Positions 1 through 8,730 of a DNA stretch of 64,000 nt are shown here, in pieces (the stretch's first letter is position 1; each line of letters starts with the position of its first letter). The notes beneath the pieces were generated by a model that had not been told where the DNA came from, made no database searches, and worked only from the letters and a program-made list of their open reading frames with translations. Origin of the DNA: Actinoallomurus spadix (GTDB lineage Bacteria > Actinomycetota > Actinomycetes > Streptosporangiales > Streptosporangiaceae). The stretch lies in the NCBI RefSeq assembly GCF_024055725.1, contig NZ_JAMXMX010000017.1, forward strand, positions 101,491 through 165,490, read 5' to 3'. The translations under genes were made by a program, and so were the position numbers.

Positions 1-1
1 G

Positions 2-136
2 TGCGTGGTGACCCTCGCCGTCCTGGCCGCCGCGATCGTGCTCCGGCCGACCTTCGCCCCGATGTACGAGCTGGAGAACTCCATCGCCCAGGAGCTCTCC
101 CGGTTCCAGGACTCGATCCAGCAGCGCGTGTCGTGA
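2..136 (+). CDS. 3' end of an unidentified membrane-associated protein (partial)
   Basis: Only the last 44 codons lie in the window, in the frame that ends at TGA 134-136. The visible peptide has a hydrophobic run (VVTLAVLAAAIVL) followed by a polar, amphipathic tail rich in Glu, Gln and Ser. This looks like the last membrane segment and cytoplasmic or extracytoplasmic tail of a membrane protein. Too little is present to name a family, and the start lies outside the window. The kinase gene begins 63 bases downstream. Confidence 0.5.
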   Translation, partial: CVVTLAVLAAAIVLRPTFAPMYELENSIAQELSRFQDSIQQRVS

Positions 137-199
137 CCGGGGGCCGGCCGGGCCGAACATTTACGATCATGCGGTAGCCCGTCGACCGCGGAACCCCCC

Positions 200-1732
200 A
201 TGACGTCCCTGCGTGAGAGTCTCGGCCCCTACCGGCTCCTGGAGGAGATCGGTGTCGGCGGCATGGGCGAGGTGCACCTCGCGCTGGCCCCGGACGGCGG
301 CACGGTCGCCGTCAAGATCCTGCACCCCGCCGTCGCCCGCGACCCGCTCGCCCGCCGCCGCCTCGAGCGTGAGGTCGCGACGATGCGCCGGGTCCGCAGC
401 CCGTACGTCGCCGAGGTGGTCGACGCGGACTTCACCGGGCGTCGTCCGTACGTCGTCACGCGATACATCCAGGGTCGCTCCCTCGACCTGCGGGTACGCC
501 GCGAGGGCCCGCTCCGGGGCGGGGCGCTGCCGGCGGTGGCGCGCGGGCTGGCGCGGGCGCTGCACGTGATCCATGCGGCCGGGGTCGTGCACCGTGACCT
601 CAAACCGGCCAACGTGATCCTCGTCGACCGCGACCCGGTCGTCATCGACTTCGGCCTCGCGCACGTGCTCGACGCGACCCGGCTGACGCGCACGGGCACG
701 GCGATCGGCACGCCCGGCTATCTGGCGCCGGAGGTCCTCGACGGGGAGCGGGCCGGGCCGGCCGCCGACGTCTTCTCCTGGGCGGGGACGGTCGCGTTCG
801 CGGCCACCGGCCGCGCGCCGTACGGGCCAGGGCCCGCGCAGGCGATCTTCTCCCGCGTGCTGCGGGGACGGCACGACCTTCGCGGCATCTCGGGCGACCT
901 GCGGGAGATGCTCGAGGCCGCGCTGGCGATCGACCCGGAGGTGCGCCCCGGGACCGGTGACCTCCTGGAGGCGCTCGCCGTACGGAACCGCCCGCGGCCG
1001 GCCGCGGTACCGCGCCGGCCCCGTGCGGTCGCCGCTCCTCCGGACGCTCGCTCCGCGCGGGACGCTTCGCCGGGCCGGGATGCTCTGACGGCCGGAGACG
1101 CGGTGCCGGCCCCGGAGGCCCCGGCGGCGTTGGACGCTCCCGCCGCGCCCGGGGATGAGCCGGCCGGTCCGGCGGCGGGCGGTGCCGTGGGTCCTGAGGA
1201 CGCGCCGCCGGGGGACGAGGCGGGCGCCGGTGAGCGGCGCCGCGGCCTGCCGATGCGCCTGCTGCGCGGGACGGCGGCGCTCGCCGTGCCGGCGGCCTGC
1301 TACGCCCTGCCGGTCCTGGCCGTCGCGACGATCCTGTCGGCGTGCGCCGCCGGCTACGCGTGGGACGCGGTGGCGCGCGCCCGCCGCCGGGCGGCGTCCC
1401 GGGCCGGCCGGCTGGCCCGCCTGGGGTCGGTCCTCGCCGCCTCCGTCACGGTTCCGGCGCAGACGGTGGTCCGGCTGGTGGCGCTCGTCGTCGCGATGGT
1501 GGTCGGGTACGGCGCGGTGCTGGGGATCACCTGGTGGTCGGTCGTGCCGCGTGAGCGGGCCCTCGCGCTGCCCCTCGGAGTGCTCATGGTGGTGGCGGCG
1601 GTCGTCCGCGCGCGTTATGGCCGGGAGCGCCGTCCGGCCCGGCTGGTCCTGGCGGTCCTGGCCGCCGGAGCGCTGGCGCTGGCGGTCGTCGGGATCCCGT
1701 TCCCGGCGTGGTGGCCGGTTACCGCACCCTGA
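200..1732 (+). CDS. Hanks-type serine/threonine protein kinase with C-terminal membrane segments
   Basis: A 510-residue eukaryotic-like kinase of the PknB class, which would transfer phosphate from ATP to Ser/Thr of target proteins. The kinase domain covers about residues 10-265: Gly-rich loop GVGGMGEV (18-25), catalytic Lys39 in VAVK, catalytic loop HRDLKPAN near 131-138 and DFG near 150-152. All core residues are intact. A Pro/Ala-rich linker (about 265-345) follows, then four hydrophobic stretches (about 353-508) that should anchor the protein with the kinase in the cytoplasm. No PASTA or other extracellular sensor domain is visible, so the input signal is unknown. The ATG at 200 puts the kinase motif at the usual distance from the N-terminus. 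A second kinase of related type lies at 14275. Confidence 0.9.
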   Translation: MTSLRESLGPYRLLEEIGVGGMGEVHLALAPDGGTVAVKILHPAVARDPLARRRLEREVATMRRVRSPYVAEVVDADFTGRRPYVVTRYIQGRSLDLRVRREGPLRGGALPAVARGLARALHVIHAAGVVHRDLKPANVILVDRDPVVIDFGLAHVLDATRLTRTGTAIGTPGYLAPEVLDGERAGPAADVFSWAGTVAFAATGRAPYGPGPAQAIFSRVLRGRHDLRGISGDLREMLEAALAIDPEVRPGTGDLLEALAVRNRPRPAAVPRRPRAVAAPPDARSARDASPGRDALTAGDAVPAPEAPAALDAPAAPGDEPAGPAAGGAVGPEDAPPGDEAGAGERRRGLPMRLLRGTAALAVPAACYALPVLAVATILSACAAGYAWDAVARARRRAASRAGRLARLGSVLAASVTVPAQTVVRLVALVVAMVVGYGAVLGITWWSVVPRERALALPLGVLMVVAAVVRARYGRERRPARLVLAVLAAGALALAVVGIPFPAWWPVTAP

Positions 1733-1760
1733 AGCGGGTAGACGGACTTTGCGCAGTCGC

Positions 1761-1772
1761 TACCCGTGGGTA
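1761..1772. promoter_or_regulatory. Short perfect palindrome upstream of etfB
   Basis: TACCC-GT-GGGTA forms a perfect inverted repeat in the 200-base gap between the kinase gene and etfB. Position and symmetry fit an operator for the etfBA operon, but no regulator is encoded beside it. A chance palindrome of this size in GC-rich DNA is possible. Confidence 0.3.
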
Positions 1773-1932
1773 ACATCGGGTGCGACGCGAGGAGACGCCC
1801 CGGGGCCGAACCACTTTCGGGTGTTTGGCAGGCTTGGGGCGTCCAACGCGTCAGCCCGCGTCGCCCGCGAGGACGGCGCCCGTCGTGCCGGAGGAGCGCG
1901 TAGATGAAGTGTGCAGGGAGGGCGGACACCAT

Positions 1933-2712
1933 ATGAACATCGTCGTCTGCGTGAAGCAGGTTCCCGACACGGCGACCGAACGGAAGCTGCGGTCCGACGA
2001 CAAGACCCTCGACCGCGAGGCGGCCGACGGCGTCATCAACGAACTCGACGAGTACGCCGTCGAGGAGGCCTTGACCATCAAGGAGGCCCACGGCGGTGAG
2101 GTGACCGTCCTCACCATGGGCCCGGAGAAGGCCTCGGAGTCGATCCGCAAGGCCCTGGCCATGGGCGCGGACAAGGCCGTTCACCTCTCGGACGAGGCGC
2201 TGCACGGTTCGGACGCGCTGTCGACCTCGTACGCGCTCGCGCAGGTGCTCAAGAAGATCGGCTTCGACATCGTCCTCCTCGGCTCGGAGTCGACCGACGC
2301 CCGGACGGGCATGCTGGCCGCAATGCTGTCCGAGCGGCTCGGCGTACCCCAGGTGACGCTGGCCAACAAGGTCGAGATCGACGGGTCCTCGCTCAAGGCA
2401 CAGCGGCTCACCGACTACGGCTTCGACCGCGTCGAGGCGAGCCTGCCGGCCGTCGTCAGCGTCGTCGAGAAGATCAACGAGCCGCGCTACCCCTCCTTCA
2501 AGGGGATCATGGCGGCGAAGAAGAAGCCGGTCGAGAAGCTCGCCGTCGCCGACGCCGAGATCGACGCCGCCAAGGTCGGGCTCGCCGGGGCCTCGACCGA
2601 GGTCGTCGACTTCGCGGACGCGCCGCCGCGCGAGAAGGGCCAGATCGTCAAGGACGAGGGCGACGGCGGCGTGAAGGTCGCCGAGTTCCTCGCGTCCAAG
2701 AAGTTCATCTGA
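1933..2712 (+). CDS. etfB: Electron transfer flavoprotein subunit beta
   Basis: A 259-residue ETF beta subunit (adenine nucleotide alpha-hydrolase fold). It forms a heterodimer with EtfA and passes electrons from acyl-CoA and related dehydrogenases to the respiratory chain. The N-terminus MNIVVCVKQVPDTATERK is typical of the family, and the nucleotide-binding stretch LLGSESTDARTG sits near residue 115. The start at ATG 1933 is chosen because GGGAGGG lies 10 bases upstream and because this start fits the family N-terminus. The frame is open further upstream, but that part is non-homologous leader. EtfA follows after 11 bases, so the two form an operon. Confidence 0.95.
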   Translation: MNIVVCVKQVPDTATERKLRSDDKTLDREAADGVINELDEYAVEEALTIKEAHGGEVTVLTMGPEKASESIRKALAMGADKAVHLSDEALHGSDALSTSYALAQVLKKIGFDIVLLGSESTDARTGMLAAMLSERLGVPQVTLANKVEIDGSSLKAQRLTDYGFDRVEASLPAVVSVVEKINEPRYPSFKGIMAAKKKPVEKLAVADAEIDAAKVGLAGASTEVVDFADAPPREKGQIVKDEGDGGVKVAEFLASKKFI

Positions 2713-2723
2713 GAGGCGGGGAA

Positions 2724-3674
2724 ATGCCGGAGATTCTCGTCCTCGTCGACCATGTCGACGGGGAGGTCAAGAAGGTCACCTTCGAGCTGCTGACACTCGC
2801 GCGCCGGCACGGTGACGCCGCGGCGGTATGGGTCGGCCCGGGCTACGAGGGCGCCAAGGACAAGCTCGCCGAGTACGGCGCGGCCAAGGTCTACGTCGCC
2901 GCCGACGAGGAGCTGACCTCCTACGTCGTCGCGCCGAAGGCCGAGCTGCTGGCGCAGCTCGTCGCCGAGAAGTCCCCGGCGGCGGTCCTCGTCGCCGCGA
3001 CGGGCGAGGGTAAGGAGATCGCGGGGCGGCTCGCGGTCAAGACCGGGTCCGGCGTGCTCACCGACGTCGTCGACGTCGCCGACGGCTTCGTCGGCGAGCA
3101 CTCCATCTTCGGTGGCGCGATCGTCACGCACGCCAAGGTGGCGACGGGCACGCCGATCATCGCGGTGCGCCCGAACTCCACCGCCGCCGAGGCCGCGCCG
3201 TCGACGCCGGCCGAGGAGCAGGTGTCGGTGACGCTGTCCGACGCGGCCAAGGCCGCCAAGGTCGTCGAGAAGGTCGTCCAGGAGAAGGGCGAGCGCCCCG
3301 AGCTGACCGAGGCCGCGATCGTCGTCTCCGGCGGCCGGGGTGTCGGCGGCGCCGACAACTTCAAGCTCATCGAGGAGCTGGCCGACTCGCTCGGCGCGGC
3401 CGTCGGCGCCTCGCGCGCCGCGACCGACGCCGGCTGGTACCCCCATTCCTTCCAGGTGGGCCAGACCGGCAAGACGGTGTCGCCGCAGCTGTACATCGCG
3501 GTCGGCATCTCCGGCGCCATCCAGCACCGAGCGGGCATGCAGACCTCCAAGACGATCGTCGCGATCAACAAGGACCCGGACGCGCCGATCTTCGAGCTGG
3601 TCGACTACGGCATCGTGGGTGACCTGTTCCAGGTCGCCCCACAGCTGACCGAGGAGATCACCAAGCGCAAGTGA
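2724..3674 (+). CDS. etfA: Electron transfer flavoprotein subunit alpha
   Basis: A 316-residue ETF alpha subunit that holds the FAD. The N-terminal ETF domain (about 1-180) is followed by the C-terminal FAD-binding domain (about 195-310). The latter shows GGRGVGG, then [20 protein letters not shown] and [12 protein letters not shown], which are the family's flavin-contact signature. GAGGCGGGGAAATG gives a good ribosome site. The gene lies 11 bases after etfB and is followed by a strong hairpin at 3682-3724, so etfBA is a compact two-gene transcription unit. Confidence 0.95.
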   Translation: MPEILVLVDHVDGEVKKVTFELLTLARRHGDAAAVWVGPGYEGAKDKLAEYGAAKVYVAADEELTSYVVAPKAELLAQLVAEKSPAAVLVAATGEGKEIAGRLAVKTGSGVLTDVVDVADGFVGEHSIFGGAIVTHAKVATGTPIIAVRPNSTAAEAAPSTPAEEQVSVTLSDAAKAAKVVEKVVQEKGERPELTEAAIVVSGGRGVGGADNFKLIEELADSLGAAVGASRAATDAGWYPHSFQVGQTGKTVSPQLYIAVGISGAIQHRAGMQTSKTIVAINKDPDAPIFELVDYGIVGDLFQVAPQLTEEITKRK

Positions 3675-3681
3675 CCTCGCG

Positions 3682-3724
3682 CACGGCGACGCCCCGGCGG
3701 AATCACCGCCGGGGCGTCGCCGTG
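3682..3724 (+). terminator. Perfect 19-bp hairpin after etfA
   Basis: CACGGCGACGCCCCGGCGG (3682-3700) pairs perfectly with 3706-3724 around the loop AATCA. It starts 7 bases after the etfA stop and lies before the convergent gene that ends at 3781, so it can serve both directions. There is no U-tract, as is usual for terminators in this group. Confidence 0.8.
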
Positions 3725-3780
3725 TCCGGGGAGCGAGCGATGACGGGCGGAGCACCCTTTCCCGCGTCGGCGGTGTCGTG

Positions 3781-5307
3781 TCACCGGAGCCTGGTGGGCG
3801 TCCCCTCGCTCTCGTGCCAGAGGCGGTCGAGGGCGGTGACGACGTAGACGTACGCCCTGCCCGGCTCGGCGGCGCCGTCGGTGAAGGACGTACCGCCGGT
3901 CACGGCGATCCGGTGGGCCTCGTCGGGGGCGCACCCGGTGGCCGGGCCGTCGAACCGGTAGACGGCGTATCGCGCGGCCCCGCGGGCCGGGCGCCAGGTG
4001 ATCGCGGAGCCCTCGATCGCTGGCCGCGGCCGGTGCGGAGCGTGGCCGCCGAGCCGTGGCATGAGCGGCCCCAGCGCCGGGCGGGCGTAGTGGTCGGCGA
4101 CCATCCGGCTCACCGCGCCGAGCCGGTCGGCGTTCATGTCCTTGGCGCTGAAGTGGATGTCCCCGGCGACCTGGGGGTACGCCCGGTCGAACGTGAGGTG
4201 CCGGGACAGCTCGGCCGGGTCCTGCCAGGGCGCGGCCTGCCCGGCGGCGCCCTCCCGGTAGTCGGCCTGGCCGATGTAGAGCTGCACGCCGGTGCCGTCG
4301 ACCTGGCGGGCCCACCAGGGGACGAGTTTCGCGTAGTCGGCCACCGTGAAGCCGATGTACCAGTAGATCTGCGGCGCGAGGTAGTCGATCCACCGCTTCC
4401 TCACCCAGCCGCGGGTGTCGGCCGAGATCGCGGTGTAGGACTCCAGGCCGTTCGTGTCCGAGCCCCGGGGGTCGGAGCTCTTGTTGCGCCAGATGCCGAA
4501 CGGGCTGATCCCGAACTTCACCCACGGCTTCAGCGCGTGGATCCGGCGGTCCATCTCCCGTACGAGCAGGTCGATGTTGTGGCGCCGCCAGGACGCCTTG
4601 TCCGCGAACCCGGAGCCGTACCTGGCGTACGTGGCGTCGTCGGGGAAGTCCGCGGTGCCGCTGGGGTAGGGATAGAAGTAGTCGTCGAAGTGGACGCCGT
4701 CGATGTCGTAGCGGCGCACGGCGTCGAGCATCGCCCGTTCGGCGAAGTGGCGGACGTCGGGGATGCCGGGGTCGTAGTAGAGCTTGCCCGCGTACGGGTG
4801 GACCCAGTCCGGGTGGCGCCGGGCGGGGTGGCCGGGGGAGAGCAGGCCCGGATCGGCCTTCATCGCCACCCGGTAGGGGTTCATCCACGCGTGGAACTCC
4901 AGGCCGCGCGCGTGCGCCTCCCGTACGAGGAAGGCGAGCGGGTCGTACCCCGGGTCCCTGCCCTGGGTACCGGTGAGGTACTGCGACCACGGTTCGTACG
5001 GCGAGGGCCAGAACGCGTCGGCGGTCGGCCGCACCTGCACGAACACCGCGTTCAGATGGCGGGCCACCGCGTTGTCCAGCAGGCGGACGTACTCCGCCTG
5101 CTGCCGGGCGGCGGGCAGTCCGGGGGCGGACGGCCAGTCGAGGTTGGTGACGGAGGCGATCCACACGCCCCGCAGCTGCCGGCCGGCGGTGGCCGGGGCG
5201 GCGCAGGGCGTGGTACGGGCGCCGGCGGGGGTGGTGAGCGGCCCGGCGGCGAGGGCGGCGCCGAGCAGGGCGGCGGTGGCGAGAGACAGGACGCGGCGAA
5301 CGATCAC
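3781..5307 (-). CDS. Secreted family-10-like glycosyl hydrolase (GHL10/YddW-YngK type)
   Basis: About 508 residues with a Sec signal peptide (VRRVLSLATAALLGAALAAG). A TIM-barrel domain of the GHL10 (former DUF187) class follows, covering about residues 45-370: RGVWIASVTNLDWP, then NAVFVQVRPTADA, HAWMNPYR, DGVHFDDYFYPYP, GISPFGIW and DYLAPQIYWYIG. A short fibronectin-III-like tail (about 415-508) ends the protein. Proteins of this class are predicted to cleave glycans outside the cell, and the substrate is unknown. The GTG at 5307 is chosen because GAGGAG sits 7 bases upstream. An ATG at 5346 in the same frame would add 13 residues with no ribosome site. Confidence 0.85.
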   Translation of the reverse strand: MIVRRVLSLATAALLGAALAAGPLTTPAGARTTPCAAPATAGRQLRGVWIASVTNLDWPSAPGLPAARQQAEYVRLLDNAVARHLNAVFVQVRPTADAFWPSPYEPWSQYLTGTQGRDPGYDPLAFLVREAHARGLEFHAWMNPYRVAMKADPGLLSPGHPARRHPDWVHPYAGKLYYDPGIPDVRHFAERAMLDAVRRYDIDGVHFDDYFYPYPSGTADFPDDATYARYGSGFADKASWRRHNIDLLVREMDRRIHALKPWVKFGISPFGIWRNKSSDPRGSDTNGLESYTAISADTRGWVRKRWIDYLAPQIYWYIGFTVADYAKLVPWWARQVDGTGVQLYIGQADYREGAAGQAAPWQDPAELSRHLTFDRAYPQVAGDIHFSAKDMNADRLGAVSRMVADHYARPALGPLMPRLGGHAPHRPRPAIEGSAITWRPARGAARYAVYRFDGPATGCAPDEAHRIAVTGGTSFTDGAAEPGRAYVYVVTALDRLWHESEGTPTRLR

Positions 5308-5455
5308 GAGGCTCTCCTCAGGGTCTTGAAGAGAACTTACGATCATCGCCTAGATGATGTAAATCATTCACCGCTCCGTCGTGGCGGCCCGCCGTTCCTC
5401 ATCGGCGGGCGCCCCTGCCGCGCCGGGCCGCCGGGCTGCCGGGCCGCCGGTCCGT

Positions 5456-6652
5456 TCAGGCCGCGAGCCGTACGGCCTCGGGCTCCACCTCGGGCTCACT
5501 CGCCACCACCAGGAGACGGCGCGCCGGGACGAACCGGGCACTGGCCGCGATCAGCAGCGCGAGGACGACCGCGAGGCCGAGCCCGACCCGCAGCGAGGCG
5601 GCGTCGGCCAGGAAGCCGATCACCACGGGACCCAGGACGAGACCGCCGTACCCCATCGCGCCGACCTGGCCCACCGCCGCGGCGGACCGGCCGGGCACGA
5701 CCGAGCCCGCCACCGAGATGGTCGTCGGCACCACGGTGCAGACCATCAGCCCGGCCAGCCCGAATCCGGCCAGCGCGAACGGCGTCGCCGGAGCGAGGAC
5801 CACGATCGAGACGGCGACCGCCGTGCCCAGCCCCGCGTACGTCAGCATCCGGCGGGTGCCCAGCCGGGAGCGGACGCGGTCGCCGACGAGCCGCCCGCCG
5901 AGCATGGCGGCCTCGAAGAGCGGGTACGCCAGGGCGGCGACCGACTGGGTGGCGCCGAGTTCATGGTTGAGGAACAGCCCGCTCCAGTCCGCGATCGTGC
6001 CCTCCATCATGAAGGCGACGAACGCCAGCGTGCCGATGAGGTAGACGACGAGCGGCAGCCGCGCGCGGCCCCGGCCGGTGGCGGCGGGCGCCCGGTCGTC
6101 GATGTACGTGCGGCCCAGGACGAGGGTCAGGGGAAGGGCGATGATCGCCCCGCCGACGAGTGTCTCGCCGAAGGACAGCCCGGCGGAGGCGCTGAAGGAG
6201 CCGAGCAGGCCCCCGGAGATGCCGCCGGCGCACCATCCGGCGTGCATGCCGTTCATCACCGGCCGCTGGTAGGAACGTTCCACGGCGCTGCCCTGGGCGT
6301 TCATCCCGATGTCGGTCAGGCCGAACGTCATGCCGAACAAAGCGACCGCGACGAACAGCAGCGGCCGGGTGGGGGCAAGCCCGACCAGCGCCACGCTGAC
6401 CGCCGTCAGCGGCGCCGCGACCCGCAGGACGGCCGTGCCGCCGAGCCGCGCCATGACGCCCCGCAGCCCCTGCATCGCGATGATCGCGCCGATCCCCCAG
6501 ACGAGGATGGCCATCCCGACGTCGCCCTCCCTCATCCCGAACTTGTCCGCGAGGGCCGGCGTCCGTGACACCCAGACTCCGCAGAGCATGCCGGCCAGGG
6601 CGAACGTCAGCACGGTGCCCAGGCGGGCCCGGACGAGGACGCGAGACGTCAT
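5456..6652 (-). CDS. MFS transporter (YbjJ-like), probable drug/metabolite exporter
   Basis: A 398-residue major facilitator with about 12 hydrophobic segments. The N-terminal half contains KFGMREGDVGMAILVWGIGA and a cytoplasmic loop ARLGGTAVLR of the motif-A type. The substrate cannot be read from the sequence. It lies 90 bases downstream of a TetR gene on the same strand (6743-7264), so it is probably that repressor's target. GAGGTG lies 6 bases before the ATG at 6652. The intergenic gap has a 10-bp perfect hairpin. Confidence 0.85.
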   Translation of the reverse strand: MTSRVLVRARLGTVLTFALAGMLCGVWVSRTPALADKFGMREGDVGMAILVWGIGAIIAMQGLRGVMARLGGTAVLRVAAPLTAVSVALVGLAPTRPLLFVAVALFGMTFGLTDIGMNAQGSAVERSYQRPVMNGMHAGWCAGGISGGLLGSFSASAGLSFGETLVGGAIIALPLTLVLGRTYIDDRAPAATGRGRARLPLVVYLIGTLAFVAFMMEGTIADWSGLFLNHELGATQSVAALAYPLFEAAMLGGRLVGDRVRSRLGTRRMLTYAGLGTAVAVSIVVLAPATPFALAGFGLAGLMVCTVVPTTISVAGSVVPGRSAAAVGQVGAMGYGGLVLGPVVIGFLADAASLRVGLGLAVVLALLIAASARFVPARRLLVVASEPEVEPEAVRLAA

Positions 6653-6693
6653 GATTTCACCTCTTTCTTTTTTGCCGTGGTGCGCACGGAAGG

Positions 6694-6718
6694 ACCGGCG
6701 CCCGTGATGGGCGCCGGT
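6694..6718 (-). terminator. Hairpin between tetR and the MFS gene
   Basis: ACCGGCGCCC (6694-6703) and GGGCGCCGGT (6709-6718) form a perfect 10-bp stem with loop GTGAT. In the direction of the genes it sits between the regulator stop and the transporter start. It could attenuate read-through or stabilise mRNA. There is no U-tract. Confidence 0.45.
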
Positions 6719-6742
6719 GTGGTCGGTCGTGGTGGTCGGCCG

Positions 6743-7264
6743 CTAGAGCGAGCCGAGCAGCCGTTCGCGCAGCGTCTCGAGCTGCGCCTCGTCGTAGAGG
6801 CCGGGGTCGTGCATCGCGACCTCCCACAGCCCCTCGGCGGCCAGCCGCGCGATCCGCGCGGCGACCGGATCCGGATCGTCGGCAGGGTCCCGGTCGTGCC
6901 AGCGGTGCATCGCCTCGCGGATCTGGGCGAGCAGGGCCGGGTCGGCCGCCGCCGCGCTGACCGTCGCCCACCGTCGCAGCAGCCGCGACTGGTCGCGGTC
7001 CATGACGACGGCGAAGTTGGCCTCGACGAACGCCCGGGTGTACGACCCGGGGCCGCCGGTCTCGTACGAGGCGATCAGCGCGTCGAACTCCTCGATCAGC
7101 CGCTCCACCAGCCCTCTGATCAGGGCCTCCTTGTTCGGGAAGTGGTAGAGCAGCCCGCCCTTGCTGACCTGGGCGCGCTCGGCGACCGCGGACAGCGTGA
7201 GCGCCTGGGTCCCCTGCTCGCACAGCAGGGCCTCGGCGGCATCGAGGAGGGCATCGCGTTTCAT
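6743..7264 (-). CDS. TetR family transcriptional regulator
   Basis: A 173-residue repressor. The N-terminal helix-turn-helix (about residues 3-50: RDALLDAAEALLCEQG, then LSAVAERAQVSKGGLLYHFPNKEAL) is followed by a ligand-binding domain of the TetR_C_6-like size. A near-perfect 24-bp palindrome sits directly upstream of its start (7274-7297), which suggests self-repression and control of the MFS gene that follows on the same strand. The promoter and operator overlap the last codons of the upstream tetR-like gene. Confidence 0.88.
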   Translation of the reverse strand: MKRDALLDAAEALLCEQGTQALTLSAVAERAQVSKGGLLYHFPNKEALIRGLVERLIEEFDALIASYETGGPGSYTRAFVEANFAVVMDRDQSRLLRRWATVSAAAADPALLAQIREAMHRWHDRDPADDPDPVAARIARLAAEGLWEVAMHDPGLYDEAQLETLRERLLGSL

Positions 7265-7273
7265 GACACTCGT

Positions 7274-7297
7274 ACTATACCGTCCGGACGGTACAGT
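7274..7297. promoter_or_regulatory. 24-bp TetR operator palindrome
   Basis: The core TACCGTCC/GGACGGTA (7278-7293) is a perfect 16-bp palindrome. With flanks ACTA and CAGT the symmetry extends to 24 bp with one mismatch. It lies 10 bases upstream of the TetR start at 7264. It also overlaps the final codons and stop of the gene 7275-7883, so the operator sits partly inside coding sequence. Confidence 0.8.
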
Positions 7298-7883
7298 TAT
7301 TCCCGTTCCGGACAGACCGGGCGATCAGGGACGCGAGGTCGCGTGCCGTGTCGTCGTTCAGCGGGGCGTGCCGGAACAGCAGGCGGTACCAGAGCACGCC
7401 GTACACCATGTCCTGCAGCAGGACGAGATCCGTGCCGGCGGGGATCTCCCCACGCGCGACGGCGTGGTCCAGCACCTCGCTCAGCGCCGCCCGCCGGCCG
7501 GCCAGGAACCGGTCACGGAAGACGTCGGCGAACTCCCGGTCGAGCAGCGACTGGGCCAGCAGGCCCATCAGCACGGGTCCCTCCGACCCCTGCATCCCGA
7601 ACGTGTGACGGAGGAAGACGTCCAGGTCGGCTCCGAGGTCGCCCTCGTCGGGGATCGGGATCCCCTCCGCCGCCACATTGAGCAGCGAGTCCAGCGCGAC
7701 TTCCGCCTTGGACCGCCACCATCGGTAGATCGTCTGCTTGCCGACCCCGGCGCGTGCCGCGATGCGCTCCATCGTCAGCCCGCCGTAACCGTGTTCGACG
7801 AGTTCGTCATGCGTCGCCTCGAGGATCGCCAGCCGGGCCGCCTCGCTGCGCGGGCGGCCGGGGCGCCGGGTGCCGTCGGCCAT
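7275..7883 (-). CDS. TetR family transcriptional regulator
   Basis: A 202-residue repressor with an N-terminal basic lead (RRPGRPRSEAARLAILEA) and HTH IAARAGVGKQTIYRWWRSKAEV (about residues 38-62). The C-terminal domain is of the TetR_C_16 type seen in actinobacteria. It is divergent from the SDR gene at 7954, and two short inverted repeats lie in the 70-base gap. It most likely represses itself and the SDR. Its last codons overlap the operator of the next regulator. Confidence 0.88.
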   Translation of the reverse strand: MADGTRRPGRPRSEAARLAILEATHDELVEHGYGGLTMERIAARAGVGKQTIYRWWRSKAEVALDSLLNVAAEGIPIPDEGDLGADLDVFLRHTFGMQGSEGPVLMGLLAQSLLDREFADVFRDRFLAGRRAALSEVLDHAVARGEIPAGTDLVLLQDMVYGVLWYRLLFRHAPLNDDTARDLASLIARSVRNGNNCTVRTV

Positions 7884-7897
7884 GCCCCAACTTTACA

Positions 7898-7937
7898 AGA
7901 CGGTCAGTCTCGGAATAGATTTCGAGACGAAGCGTCT
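7898..7937. promoter_or_regulatory. Two inverted repeats in the tetR/SDR divergent promoter
   Basis: AGAC-GGTCA-GTCT (7898-7910) and AGACG-AAG-CGTCT (7925-7937) share the AGAC/GTCT half-sites and are 27 bases apart centre to centre. They fill the gap between the divergent starts at 7883 and 7954, a normal arrangement for a TetR repressor controlling both genes. Confidence 0.6.
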
Positions 7938-7953
7938 AGAAATTGGAGCCATG

Positions 7954-8646
7954 ATGCGCGTTGTCGTGCTGGGCGGTACGTCGGGAATCGGCCGGGCGAT
8001 CGCCGAGAGTTGTGCCGCGGACGGTGACGAGGTCCTCGTGACCGGGCGTGACCCGGAGAAGCTGAGGACCGTCGCGGAGAAGGTGGCCGTGGCCGAGGCC
8101 GTGGACGGACGTTCGGCGGAGGACGTCCGGGCGTTCTTCGCACGCCACGGCCGGTTCGACCACCTGGTCCTCGCGCTGAGCAGCGCGAGTGGCGCGGGCA
8201 CCCTGCGGGACCTGAAGATGGACGACCTGCGGGCGGGCTTCGAGGGCAAGCTGTTCCCGCACCTCACCGCCGCGCAGGCGGCCCTCGACACGATCGCCGG
8301 GGACGGCTCGATCACGTTCATCACCGCCGCCAGCGCCCAGGGCTCCATACCCGGCACCGCGGGCCTGGCGGCGATCAACGGTGCGCTGGAGCGGGCCGTG
8401 CCGCCGCTGGCCGCCGAACTCGCGCCGATCCGCGTCAACGCGGTCTCGCCCGGCGTGATCGACACCCCCTGGTGGTCCGCGATCCCCGAGGCGCAGCGGC
8501 GCGAGCAGTTCGCCGCGTTCGCCGAGCAGACGCCCGTCCGCCGCGTCGGCCGTCCCGAGGACGTCGCCGGCACGGTCCGCTTCCTCATGAGCGCCGGCTT
8601 CGTCACCGGACGAGTGATCACCTGCGACGGCGGCCTGACCCTCTGA
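7954..8646 (+). CDS. Short-chain dehydrogenase/reductase (SDR)
   Basis: A 230-residue NAD(P)-dependent oxidoreductase. The cofactor motif GGTSGIGRAIA lies at residues 7-17. The catalytic region is atypical: the conserved Ser falls in TAASAQGS, and the usual YxxxK is replaced around GTAGLAAINGAL, with Asn in place of Lys. This variant is common in SDR sub-families annotated as oxidoreductases of unknown substrate. ATG 7954 is preferred over ATG 7951 because GGAG at 7945-7948 is 5 bases from it. The upstream divergent TetR gene is the likely regulator. Confidence 0.85.
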   Translation: MRVVVLGGTSGIGRAIAESCAADGDEVLVTGRDPEKLRTVAEKVAVAEAVDGRSAEDVRAFFARHGRFDHLVLALSSASGAGTLRDLKMDDLRAGFEGKLFPHLTAAQAALDTIAGDGSITFITAASAQGSIPGTAGLAAINGALERAVPPLAAELAPIRVNAVSPGVIDTPWWSAIPEAQRREQFAAFAEQTPVRRVGRPEDVAGTVRFLMSAGFVTGRVITCDGGLTL

Positions 8647-8715
8647 CCCCGGCGGCCCGCGACCGTACGGGCCGGCCTCCGCCCCGCCGCCGTGGCCCGC
8701 CGGCGGCGGCGCGGA

Positions 8716-8721
8716 TAGGCT
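8716..8721 (+). promoter_or_regulatory. -10 box for leaderless iscS
   Basis: TAGGCT lies 9 bases before the ATG at 8731, with no Shine-Dalgarno sequence. This fits a leaderless transcript starting at or next to the start codon. Confidence 0.45.
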
Positions 8722-8730
8722 GGGGCCGCC

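Noticed and set aside
3778..5970. 730-codon plus-strand frame over the GHL10-like gene
   Set aside because: It is antisense to a gene with a signal peptide, ribosome site and clear domain motifs; the composition is typical of the opposite frame of a high-GC gene.
7954..8646. SDR at 7954 as a pseudogene because its YxxxK motif is missing
   Set aside because: The frame is intact, full length, regulated by a divergent TetR, and the atypical active site is known in SDR sub-families, so it was kept as a gene.
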